A DNA stretch of 18,522 nt from Candidatus Bathyarchaeota archaeon (GTDB lineage Archaea > Thermoproteota > DRAE01): NCBI GenBank assembly GCA_011041895.1, contig DRAE01000074.1, forward strand, positions 1-18,522. The letters are read 5' to 3'. Position 1 is the stretch's first letter, and each line of letters opens with the position of its first letter. Both the position numbers and the translations under genes were made by a program. Below the pieces are notes generated by a model that did not search any database, was not told the origin of the DNA, and saw only the letters and a list, made by a program, of their open reading frames with translations. Of this stretch, positions 6,427 through 13,170 are shown in pieces.

Positions 6427-8379
6427 ATGAAAGAGGTATTGAATAGTCTTGATATATATTACCTAGTGCCAGAGTTAAGGGAGGCCATAGTAGGTGGTGT
6501 CGTTGCTAAAATATATCATATTCCAGAAGACACTGTAATTTTGAAAGTTAGATCCAAGGGTGCCTACAAGAACCTGGTCATTAACTGTAAAAAATATCTC
6601 ACGATAACAAAGTTTGAATTCGAGAAGCCTAAAAAGCCATCTGCATTCTGCATGTCCCTTAGAAAGTACTTGAACAGAAGCAAGATCACAGATATCACAC
6701 AAGTAGACTTTGAGAGAATAGTTAGAATCTCCTTCCAAAGAGGTTCTGAAAAATATGACATGTACATTGAGCTGATAAGGGAAGGCAACATACTGCTCAC
6801 AGATAATGAAGGTAAAATAATTTCTCTCCTAAGAGTGCGCAGGTTAAGGGATAGGACGCTTGCAGTCGGGGAAAAGTATAGGCTTCCCCCATCTTTTTCC
6901 AATGTCACCCCTTTATCTCCCCCTAAGGAAATAGAGGTAGCAGTTAAGGGTGCCAAAGCAGCAGACATCTCAAGAATAGTTGGTTTAGGGAAAGTGCTAG
7001 CTAGTGAAGTTCTTAAAAGGTTAGGCGTCTCCGAGAAAGATTTGCTAGATGAAAATGCAAGGGACGTTGCAGAGTGTATAGCCTCACTACTAAGCGAAAG
7101 AAGATCTCCAAGAATAATTTTTGAAGATGATAACATGATAGACGTTGTTCCATTTCAGTTTAAAATCTATGAGGGTAAGAGGGAGGAAATATACGAGACA
7201 TTCACAGAAGCCATAGATAGATTTTTCACTTTTAATATGCTGAAGGTTTCCGAAAAGGAAAAAACTGAGAAATTGAGAGCTGAGCTGGAGAAGCTAATTC
7301 TATTGCGTGTTAGACAGGAAGAGCACTTGAAACGCCTCCTAGAAAAATCCTCGAAATATAGGCGAAGAGCAGAGCTTATATATCAGAACATTCACATGCT
7401 AACAAGCCTACTTAATGAAATTCAAGAATGCAAGGATACATCCAAGATAGAGGAGCTACAACTCAAGTATCCTGTGCTTAAAAATGTTAACTTCAAAACT
7501 AAGACCGTGTTAGTCGAACTCAATGGCGAATATATAGAGCTACCCATATATGAGAAACCATCGCTCACAGCAAATACGCTCTATGACAAAGTCAAAAAAT
7601 ATAGGGAGAAAGCCAAGAGACTTAGAAAAGTCCTTGAAGAGTTTGACGCGAGAATAGAGAAGCTTAGAAAAGGTGTGAGAGAGATCGAAGACAAAGCTAG
7701 AACATGGAAACCCAAGTTAATAACGGCTAGGAAATGGTATGAAAAATTTAGGTGGATCATTGTTGACGGCTTTATGATAGTAGCTGGACGAGATGCTTAT
7801 ACAAATGAAGCCCTAATCAAAAAATACTGTGAAAAATATGACATTGTCCTACACGCTGATATACATGGCTCACCCTTCACGTTAATTAAATGCGGTAGGG
7901 AAACAACTGTTCCAGAGGCTGTCTTAAAAGAAGCTGCCTTGATAACGGCATGCTACTCCAAGGCATGGAGAGAAGGTTTTTCAGCAATCGACGTCTACTG
8001 GGTTAAACCGAATCAAGTCTCAAAAGCTCCTCCTCCAGGACAGTATCTTCCAAGAGGTAGCTTTATGATTAAGGGGAAGAAAAACTACATTCGAGGAGTT
8101 CAACTTCGCCTATGTATAGGAGTAAAAGTTGAAAATTCAATTTACAAATTTGTGATAGGGTCCGAGGAAAACGTTTCACGCAACTCTGACATATATTTTC
8201 TCCTAGTTCCTGGAAACCTTGACAAGAAAATTATAGCCGACAAAATTCTCTCAAAATGCCATGAGAAACTAGGCTTTAAAGTTGATAAAACGAAGCTTAT
8301 GGAGCTGATTCCCGGCCCCTCTAGGATACTCAAAATAAATGTATTGCCCATACGCCGAGTGCACGACAGTAATACTTAA
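6427..8379 (+). CDS. rqcH: RqcH/NEMF/Rqc2-family ribosome quality-control protein
   Basis: This protein binds split large subunits carrying stalled peptidyl-tRNA and, in bacteria and eukaryotes, adds C-terminal tails. The NFACT-N domain occupies about residues 1-180, a helix-hairpin-helix (GLGKVLASEVLKRLGV) lies near 200, long coiled coils span about 285-450, and the NFACT-R (DUF814) domain around 455-565 carries GRDAYTNE and HADIHGSPF. I chose ATG 6427 (650 residues): GAGG at 6415-6418 has an 8-base spacing to it, the protein then begins in the family manner, and the 'DR' motif falls at residues 96-97 as in human NEMF. Reading-frame extension to 6337 would run back through the EMC6-like gene and is rejected. 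The motif reads Glu96-Arg97, not the usual Asp-Arg. Confidence 0.94.
   Translation: MKEVLNSLDIYYLVPELREAIVGGVVAKIYHIPEDTVILKVRSKGAYKNLVINCKKYLTITKFEFEKPKKPSAFCMSLRKYLNRSKITDITQVDFERIVRISFQRGSEKYDMYIELIREGNILLTDNEGKIISLLRVRRLRDRTLAVGEKYRLPPSFSNVTPLSPPKEIEVAVKGAKAADISRIVGLGKVLASEVLKRLGVSEKDLLDENARDVAECIASLLSERRSPRIIFEDDNMIDVVPFQFKIYEGKREEIYETFTEAIDRFFTFNMLKVSEKEKTEKLRAELEKLILLRVRQEEHLKRLLEKSSKYRRRAELIYQNIHMLTSLLNEIQECKDTSKIEELQLKYPVLKNVNFKTKTVLVELNGEYIELPIYEKPSLTANTLYDKVKKYREKAKRLRKVLEEFDARIEKLRKGVREIEDKARTWKPKLITARKWYEKFRWIIVDGFMIVAGRDAYTNEALIKKYCEKYDIVLHADIHGSPFTLIKCGRETTVPEAVLKEAALITACYSKAWREGFSAIDVYWVKPNQVSKAPPPGQYLPRGSFMIKGKKNYIRGVQLRLCIGVKVENSIYKFVIGSEENVSRNSDIYFLLVPGNLDKKIIADKILSKCHEKLGFKVDKTKLMELIPGPSRILKINVLPIRRVHDSNT
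6451..6460 (-). promoter_or_regulatory. Putative TATA box of the EMC6-like gene
   Basis: Read on the minus strand, AATATATATC lies about 30-38 bases before the EMC6-like ATG at 6422 and predicts transcription starting near 6428, giving an almost leaderless message. It sits within the first codons of rqcH, so the two divergent promoters would each lie inside the other gene. Confidence 0.35.
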
Positions 8380-8385
8380 TAAACT

Positions 8386-8397
8386 CATATTAAATAT
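8386..8397 (+). promoter_or_regulatory. Putative TATA box of the LSm-dcd-eL22 cluster
   Basis: CATATTAAATAT lies in the 51-base gap after rqcH, about 34-45 bases before the LSm ATG. It would start transcription around 8415-8420, leaving a leader of about 10-15 nt. Composition and spacing are the only evidence. Confidence 0.35.
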
Positions 8398-8430
8398 CAT
8401 GATAGATAACAAGAATCACAGGGTTGAGAC

Positions 8431-8655
8431 ATGCGACCACTAACCTTACTAATGAAAAGCGTCGGTAGCAATGTTAGGCTAAAATTAAAGGACAATAGTA
8501 TATACGTTGGAAGACTAATCGAGTGCGATGAGCACATGAATGTGATCCTACAAAATGCACAGGAGATAATAGACGAGGAGAAGAGAATAGGCTACGGAAA
8601 AATATTCATTAGAGGCAATAATATCCTATACATAATCATCAGTCCAGGGAAGTAG
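8431..8655 (+). CDS. Sm-like archaeal protein (LSm/SmAP)
   Basis: This 74-residue protein is a complete single Sm fold. The Sm1 motif spans about 26-40 with the hallmark D33-x-x-M36-N37, and the Sm2 motif KIFIRGNNILYI covers 57-68 with the RNA-binding R61-G62-N63. Archaeal Sm proteins form six- or seven-membered rings that bind U-rich RNA and take part in RNA metabolism. The N-terminus RPLTLLMKSVGSNV is the typical Sm helix. A TATA-like box precedes it. The dCTP deaminase-like gene starts nine bases after the stop, so the two are probably co-transcribed. LSm genes are often beside ribosomal protein L37e in archaea; here the companion is not L37e. Confidence 0.93.
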   Translation: MRPLTLLMKSVGSNVRLKLKDNSIYVGRLIECDEHMNVILQNAQEIIDEEKRIGYGKIFIRGNNILYIIISPGK

Positions 8656-8664
8656 TGGTCTACT

Positions 8665-9339
8665 ATGGCTATACTGGCAGATTATGAAGTTGCTAGACTG
8701 GTGAAGAAGAAAAGCGGCGAGATAATTATAGACCCCTACTTTGACATATTTCAAGGACCAAACTGCTACTATCTACACTTAGGATGTAGATTCAGAAGAT
8801 TCAAAGAAGTCAATCATCCAGTCAATCCCATGGACAGAAACTCCCTTATGGATTTAACGGAGGAGATAATTTCCACGAAACCAATAACACTCAAACCACA
8901 AGAGTTCATTTTAGCTGAGACATTTGAGTACATTGGCGTATCAAAAAATTTTATGGGTGACATCGAGGCTGTTACCTCAGTTGCTAGAGTTGGCCTAGAC
9001 CAATTAACTGCTGGAACATTAAATGCCGGCCATGGTTATACAAAACCTTTCAGACTAACTCTCGAGCTTGTCAATCATGCACCGTATCCAATAGTGTTGA
9101 CTCCAACGTACGTCGACAAGAACGGTGTAATACGCTGGGGAATGGAAATAGTTAAGATTAAGTTCATCAGAATGACAACTCCACCTGAAAAGCCATATGA
9201 CGAATGGAGATATGGTGTATACAGTGGCGATAAGAAAGTTTCCGAGACAAAGATGTACTCTAGGTTTGCGGATGCTCATGGGTTAAAGTTACCCAAGGAC
9301 TCTAGGGTGTGGAACGATAAAGAATACTTCGGGGAGTAG
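8665..9339 (+). CDS. dcd: dCTP deaminase / dUTPase-family enzyme
   Basis: The 224-residue protein matches the trimeric dCTP deaminase/dUTPase fold. It has an N-terminal helix ILADYEVARLV, the core SVARVGL at 105-111 corresponding to the family's S-x-A-R-x-G, a GTLNAGHGYTKPF turn, and LTLELVN at 131-137 with E134 in the position of the catalytic glutamate of E. coli Dcd. The usual G-R-S-S before A-R is replaced by A-V-T-S, so the first arginine of that motif is absent. The protein also has about 50 extra residues after the core, with several aromatic residues. It should act on dCTP or dUTP to supply dUMP and limit uracil in DNA, but whether it deaminates, hydrolyses or does both cannot be read here. 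It is linked to LSm (9 bases) and the eL22-like gene (7 bases). Confidence 0.72.
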   Translation: MAILADYEVARLVKKKSGEIIIDPYFDIFQGPNCYYLHLGCRFRRFKEVNHPVNPMDRNSLMDLTEEIISTKPITLKPQEFILAETFEYIGVSKNFMGDIEAVTSVARVGLDQLTAGTLNAGHGYTKPFRLTLELVNHAPYPIVLTPTYVDKNGVIRWGMEIVKIKFIRMTTPPEKPYDEWRYGVYSGDKKVSETKMYSRFADAHGLKLPKDSRVWNDKEYFGE

Positions 9340-9346
9340 ATGATAC

Positions 9347-9625
9347 ATGCCTGCGTTCAAGATAGATGTAACCGACTTAAAAGAAATTGACGAAAGCTAC
9401 ATTGGAAAGCTTGAGGAATACCTACGTGAGAAAGTGCAAGAATGTGAGATCAAAGCCGAGTTAAATCAACTGATACTGGAAATTCCCGATGATATTGTAT
9501 TCTGCAGGAGGAAATTGAAGAAGATCCTAAATCGATTTCTGCATCAAAATAAGCTGGACGAGGATCTTAGAACGGTGATTGCCTCTATGGACGAGAATCT
9601 GCTGGTGATAAACTTCAGGAAATAA
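9347..9625 (+). CDS. rpl22e: eL22-like ribosomal protein
   Basis: This 92-residue protein resembles eukaryotic ribosomal protein eL22. It begins AFKIDVTDL as eL22 begins with F-T-L-D-C-T, then has a helix with EEYLREKVQ matching the eL22 E-Q-F-L-Q-E-R-I helix. The best match is residues 51-90: F-C-R-R-K-L-K-K-I-L-N-R-F-L followed by L-x-x-x-L-R-T-V-I-A-S and a closing strand, comparable to eL22's F-S-K-R-Y-L-K-Y-L-T-K-K-Y-L...L-R-x-x-L-R-V-V-A-N. The eL22 glycine-rich loop is shortened. It starts seven bases after the dcd-like stop with GGGGAG upstream, and its end overlaps nucS by 11 bases. The identification comes from remembered alignment. A divergent RNA-binding protein of unknown role is the alternative. 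Confidence 0.62.
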   Translation: MPAFKIDVTDLKEIDESYIGKLEEYLREKVQECEIKAELNQLILEIPDDIVFCRRKLKKILNRFLHQNKLDEDLRTVIASMDENLLVINFRK

Positions 9626-10409
9626 ACTCATCTAATGTAATTTCCCGCTTCTCCTCTGTTCCATAGAGTATTTCAAGGCATCTTTTAGGAGATAGAGGTT
9701 TAAACTCTATCCCTAAGCTTCGCGCCAGTCTCTTAAACTCTGTTGTAGCTCTCGGAGCCACAACTATTCCTCTAACTTTTCCAACACCCTTGATCTTTTC
9801 AAGGTCTTTGACATATCTTGCAAGTTGTAATGCTGTATCAATGTCAGCTGTTCTACGCTTAATCTCAATAACCACAATGTTTCCATTCTTATCTATGGCC
9901 TCTATATCTATGAATCCAGAAGTTACTGGCCTTTCAAAACTTACAGGTTTAAGCCCTTCCTCAACTATATCCGGGTTCTTTAAGATGGCTTTTCTCATGT
10001 CCTCCTCGGATGCATAGAGTGAAAACACTCCCTCATCTTCTAAGTTAAGTATGGCAGCTGTGTAGATTTCGCTAAATTTAACAATCAAGGTTTCTCTAGG
10101 CCTTTCTCTTATGCACTTAATGACCAATCTTCCTTCTTTACTGGATATGTTCACTATGCTTCCTGAGGGTTGCCAATTCACAGGCTTATAGCTTCTTGGA
10201 CGGTGAAGCAAAACCGACCTATCACTTTTTATGATAAGTATCCTGTCACCGATAGTTAGTTCAGATCTTGCTCTTCCAATATAATCCGCGCTGCACGCCC
10301 CTACTATTAGCAATGTTCTACCATCATTCAAAGCCTTCCCAAGCATGTTTTTTAAATTCTCTATATTGCTTGTATCCAAGAGAGTGACTCTTTTAAGTTT
10401 CTCTTCCAT
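9615..10409 (-). CDS. nucS: NucS/EndoMS mismatch-specific endonuclease
   Basis: NucS (EndoMS) cuts both DNA strands at certain mismatches and serves mismatch repair in archaea and actinobacteria lacking MutS/MutL. The N-terminal DNA-binding/dimerisation half (about 1-125) includes SADYIGRARSELTIGDR and HRPRSYKPVNWQPSG. The C-terminal nuclease half has the PD-(D/E)xK-type core GFIDIE (D168) and VVIEIKRR (E182, K184), followed by DTALQLARYV. The extreme C-terminus EITLDEFI resembles a PCNA-interacting peptide with Glu at the usual Gln position. Length of 264 residues is normal. A TATA-like box lies in the short divergent gap with the epimerase gene. The 3' end overlaps the eL22-like gene by 11 bases. 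Confidence 0.95.
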   Translation of the reverse strand: MEEKLKRVTLLDTSNIENLKNMLGKALNDGRTLLIVGACSADYIGRARSELTIGDRILIIKSDRSVLLHRPRSYKPVNWQPSGSIVNISSKEGRLVIKCIRERPRETLIVKFSEIYTAAILNLEDEGVFSLYASEEDMRKAILKNPDIVEEGLKPVSFERPVTSGFIDIEAIDKNGNIVVIEIKRRTADIDTALQLARYVKDLEKIKGVGKVRGIVVAPRATTEFKRLARSLGIEFKPLSPKRCLEILYGTEEKREITLDEFIS

Positions 10410-10437
10410 GCTCTCAATTATTTCTTTCCCATGCTAT

Positions 10438-10450
10438 TATTTTTTTATAT
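10438..10450 (-). promoter_or_regulatory. Putative nucS TATA box in the divergent nucS-epimerase gap
   Basis: Read on the minus strand, ATATAAAAAAATA lies about 30-40 bases before the nucS ATG (10409) and predicts transcription from about 10415-10420. The same AT run lies immediately before the epimerase ATG at 10455, too close to serve that gene as a TATA box; an epimerase promoter would have to be further left, inside nucS. Confidence 0.4.
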
Positions 10451-10454
10451 CAAA

Positions 10455-11417
10455 ATGAAGTTTAGGAAAGTCATTGTCACTGGAGGATGCGGCTTTATAG
10501 GTAGCCACCTAGTCGACAAATTGATAGAGAATTCAGAAAAAGTTATTGTAATAGATAATCTATCTTATTCGACGACAAGATACATTGAGAAACACGTTGA
10601 GAATGGAGTAGTGGATTTTGTCAAAGCTGATGTGAGAAATCTAAATCTCATGAAGAAAATTACTAGAGAAGTAGATGCTGTTTTTCACATGGCTGCTCAA
10701 CCAGATGTAAGGTTAAGCGTGAAATTCCCTCTCAAGGATTTCAGTTGCAACACAATAGGAACACTGACGATGTTAGAAGCTTGCAGAATAAATGACGTGG
10801 AGAAATTCATATTCGCCTCCTCTGGTGGAACGATATATGGTTTATCAAGTAAGCCAGCTGGTGAGGATCATCCACTTGATCCAATAAGCATATACGGGGC
10901 CTCCAAAGCCTCATGTGAGATGTATCTGCGTGCATACTCCTATCTCTATGGTATAAAGGCTGTAAGTTTAAGGTATGGAAACATCTATGGGCCAAGATCA
11001 ACCAGAGGCGTAATCTATGACTTTTTCATGAAGCTTAGAAGTAACCCCAAAAAGCTTACTGTTCTAGGAGATGGAATGCAATGCAAGTCCTATCTTTATA
11101 TAAGCGACTGCGTCGAAGCTACCCTGCTTGTAGCTAAAGCTGAAACTGGAAGATTTGATGCCTTCAACGTTAGCTCACCCGAAGTTATCACGGTTAGGGA
11201 AATCGCCAAAATTGTGATTGAGACGCTAGGCTTGAAGGATGTCGCTATAGAATATACTGGTGGAAAAGCTGGTTGGCCTGGAGACGTATATATGATTCGT
11301 GTCGACTGCTCTAAGCTGTTTAGCCTTGGATGGAAAATTAAGGTTCCATTTAAAAAGGGAGTTGAAATGTATATTAAGTGGCTGATAAATGAATATGGCT
11401 TCCCAAAAACAAAGTAG
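10455..11417 (+). CDS. NAD-dependent nucleotide-sugar epimerase (UDP-glucose 4-epimerase type, extended SDR)
   Basis: The protein is an extended short-chain dehydrogenase/reductase that would epimerise or dehydrate a nucleotide sugar for surface glycan or N-glycan synthesis. The NAD-binding TGGCGFIGSH is at residues 9-18 and D34-N35 ends the second strand. The catalytic set is S-S-G-G-T at about 122-126 with Y147 and K151 in YGASK, and RYGNIYGPR begins at 173. I chose ATG 10455 (320 residues), because it places the Rossmann motif at the usual distance from the N-terminus; an upstream in-frame ATG at 10431 would add eight hydrophobic residues translated from the promoter-like AT run. GalE is the likeliest activity, but related family members act on other sugars. 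Its end overlaps the next gene by 29 bases. Confidence 0.88.
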   Translation: MKFRKVIVTGGCGFIGSHLVDKLIENSEKVIVIDNLSYSTTRYIEKHVENGVVDFVKADVRNLNLMKKITREVDAVFHMAAQPDVRLSVKFPLKDFSCNTIGTLTMLEACRINDVEKFIFASSGGTIYGLSSKPAGEDHPLDPISIYGASKASCEMYLRAYSYLYGIKAVSLRYGNIYGPRSTRGVIYDFFMKLRSNPKKLTVLGDGMQCKSYLYISDCVEATLLVAKAETGRFDAFNVSSPEVITVREIAKIVIETLGLKDVAIEYTGGKAGWPGDVYMIRVDCSKLFSLGWKIKVPFKKGVEMYIKWLINEYGFPKTK

Positions 11418-11964
11418 GGAGTTCAAGCAGCATCCAATAGTTCTGCTTCCAGCAGTGATTAAATCTATTCTTCTGATATCCTTCTTTGCCGGCCTACGGT
11501 ATGTGCTAACCATTAATGCTTGGAAAAGTTTATACGATTACTTTATCTGGTTATATGGTCAAACTTTTGGATATGTCATCTACAATTTCACTGGTTTTCT
11601 TATCGGATATTCACTACCATTTCCAGGGGTGACTGTAATAATTTTAATCTATATGTTATACATCGAGGCTTCCCGTAGAAAGACTAAGCTTGTAATAGGT
11701 GAAAACATGATATCATTCACCAAGGGAGTGTTCATGGAGAAAACTATGCTGATAAACATAGGGATGCTTTCATCAGTGTCACTTTCATCAAACATTTTAT
11801 CCAAGATCCTAGACATAGGAAACGTTTTAATTTCCTTTGATGATAAGGAGATAGCCATTAACTACATTGAAAAATTCAAGGAAGTTAAGGCTCTACTAAG
11901 TAAACATTATAAGAGGGTGAAAGAGGCATATGGGAAAGAAAAAGTCAAGGAACAAAACTCCTAA
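11389..11964 (+). CDS. Membrane protein with a bacterial-type PH domain (YdbS/DUF304-like)
   Basis: This protein of up to 191 residues has a hydrophobic segment at about 17-40 and another at about 60-92, followed by a cytoplasmic domain at about 97-170. That domain fits the bPH2 (DUF304/YdbS) pattern: a strand K-L-V-I-G-E-N-M-I-S-F, then K-G-V-F-M-E-K, a I-x-x-I-G-M-L-S-S-V-S-L stretch, I-L-D-I-G-N-V-L-I-S-F, and a terminal helix. The function of such proteins is poorly known. Start could be ATG 11389 or ATG 11395, both inside the end of the epimerase gene. The lysine-rich tail overlaps hflX by 35 bases. The chain epimerase-PH protein-hflX suggests one transcript, though no common function is obvious. 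Confidence 0.7.
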   Translation: MNMASQKQSREFKQHPIVLLPAVIKSILLISFFAGLRYVLTINAWKSLYDYFIWLYGQTFGYVIYNFTGFLIGYSLPFPGVTVIILIYMLYIEASRRKTKLVIGENMISFTKGVFMEKTMLINIGMLSSVSLSSNILSKILDIGNVLISFDDKEIAINYIEKFKEVKALLSKHYKRVKEAYGKEKVKEQNS

Positions 11965-13078
11965 AAAGAGGGTACCCTACGGGATAGTATGCATGCTCAA
12001 AACAGATATTCACGATCACCTACTTTATAGGATAAAACTTCAATGCTTTAGAGAGCTGATAAATGCTCTAGGTTATACCATTCTCAAAACCGTTATACAG
12101 ACTAGAAAATATCCGAAGTCGAGTACGCTATTTGGAAAGGGTAAAGTTGAGGAGATAAGGCAGCTTGTAAAGGATCTTGACATTGACACAGTTTTCGTGT
12201 ACAATACATTAAGCTCGAGTCAAAAGCATAATCTTACCAGAGCATTTGGATGCGAGGTACTGGACAGATATGAGGTCACCCTTAAAATATTCGAGATAAA
12301 TGCTGCTGATACATTGTCAAAGTTGCAGATAAAACTTGCAATACTCGAGAAACTAGCCCCTTACATAAAGCTACAAGCCTCGCTTAGATACAAAAAGGAA
12401 AGAGCATTCTTCAGGAGCATGGGTGAGTATGCATATCACAAGAAGCTTGCAATGCTCAAGAAATCCATAAAAATCGTGAAACAAAAAATAGAGAAACACT
12501 ATAAGAGAAGGCTTATAGAGCTTCAAAGACGCAAGGAATCCGGAATCCCAATACTCTGTGCATCAGGCTTCTTTAACGCTGGAAAAACAACGTTCTTCAA
12601 CGCTTTAACTGGTCTAGACAAGCCTGTAAGTAGCATGCCGTTCACAACACTATCCAGTAAATACTCGCGCCTAATACTTCCCTCCAAAATCGAAACACTG
12701 CTAATAGACACGATCGGTTTCGTAATAGACCTTGACCCACAGCTAATTCACTCCTTTAAGATCAACGTTCTAGATATTAAAATGGCAGACCTTATACTAT
12801 TCTTCCTTGATGTAAACGACTCCTTGGAGACCTTAACCATTAAGGTGGATGAGGGAATGAGCATTCTAAAAGAAATTAGAGGCAAGTATCCAGATAACCT
12901 AATTGTCGTTCTAAACAAAATAGACCAGGTAACCCCTCAAATAGTTGAGAAAAAGAGAAAGTTCATTTCAGAAATGGTTCCATTTGAAATAGTCCCCATA
13001 TCCGCGAGAACCGGTGATGGACTAGATGAACTCATATATGTAATCGACAAAGAGGTACGCGAAATATTCGCCGCCTAA
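11930..13078 (+). CDS. hflX: HflX-family ribosome-associated GTPase (divergent)
   Basis: HflX binds the large ribosomal subunit and, in bacteria, splits stalled or hibernating ribosomes. The N-terminal domain (about 15-130) has the signature LFGKGKVEEI at 67-76. A long basic helical linker (about 150-203) follows, without the glycine-rich stretch common in bacterial HflX. The GTPase domain carries G1 GFFNAGKTT (213-221), G3 DTIGF (260-264), G4 NKID (329-332) and G5 SAR (358-360). The stretch after G3 reads VIDLDPQLIHSF in place of the usual I-x-x-L-P...L-V-x-A-F, and the following T-L-E-E is replaced. GAGG-type sequence precedes the ATG, and the start lies 35 bases inside the PH-protein gene. 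It ends a cluster; the next gene is preceded by its own TATA-like box. Confidence 0.9.
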   Translation: MGKKKSRNKTPKKRVPYGIVCMLKTDIHDHLLYRIKLQCFRELINALGYTILKTVIQTRKYPKSSTLFGKGKVEEIRQLVKDLDIDTVFVYNTLSSSQKHNLTRAFGCEVLDRYEVTLKIFEINAADTLSKLQIKLAILEKLAPYIKLQASLRYKKERAFFRSMGEYAYHKKLAMLKKSIKIVKQKIEKHYKRRLIELQRRKESGIPILCASGFFNAGKTTFFNALTGLDKPVSSMPFTTLSSKYSRLILPSKIETLLIDTIGFVIDLDPQLIHSFKINVLDIKMADLILFFLDVNDSLETLTIKVDEGMSILKEIRGKYPDNLIVVLNKIDQVTPQIVEKKRKFISEMVPFEIVPISARTGDGLDELIYVIDKEVREIFAA

Positions 13079-13112
13079 TACTTTCACAGATCTCTCCCCT
13101 TATTACGTGAAT

Positions 13113-13136
13113 CATTTAAATTTTCAATATTTAAAC
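13113..13136 (+). promoter_or_regulatory. Putative TATA elements and Shine-Dalgarno of radA
   Basis: The 92-base gap before radA contains two TATA-like boxes, CATTTAAATT (13113-13122) and ATATTTAAAC (13127-13136), predicting starts near 13143 or 13157. A GGTGGGG sequence (13159-13165) lies five bases before the GTG start. This is the clearest promoter of the long downstream operon. Confidence 0.45.
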
Positions 13137-13170
13137 TTCTCCTTTCTTCTCTATAGTTGGTGGGGTAACA

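Noticed and set aside
10431..10454. Upstream ATG of the epimerase at 10431
   Set aside because: The extra residues MLLFFYIK come from the AT-rich promoter-like run and push the Rossmann motif away from its usual N-terminal position.
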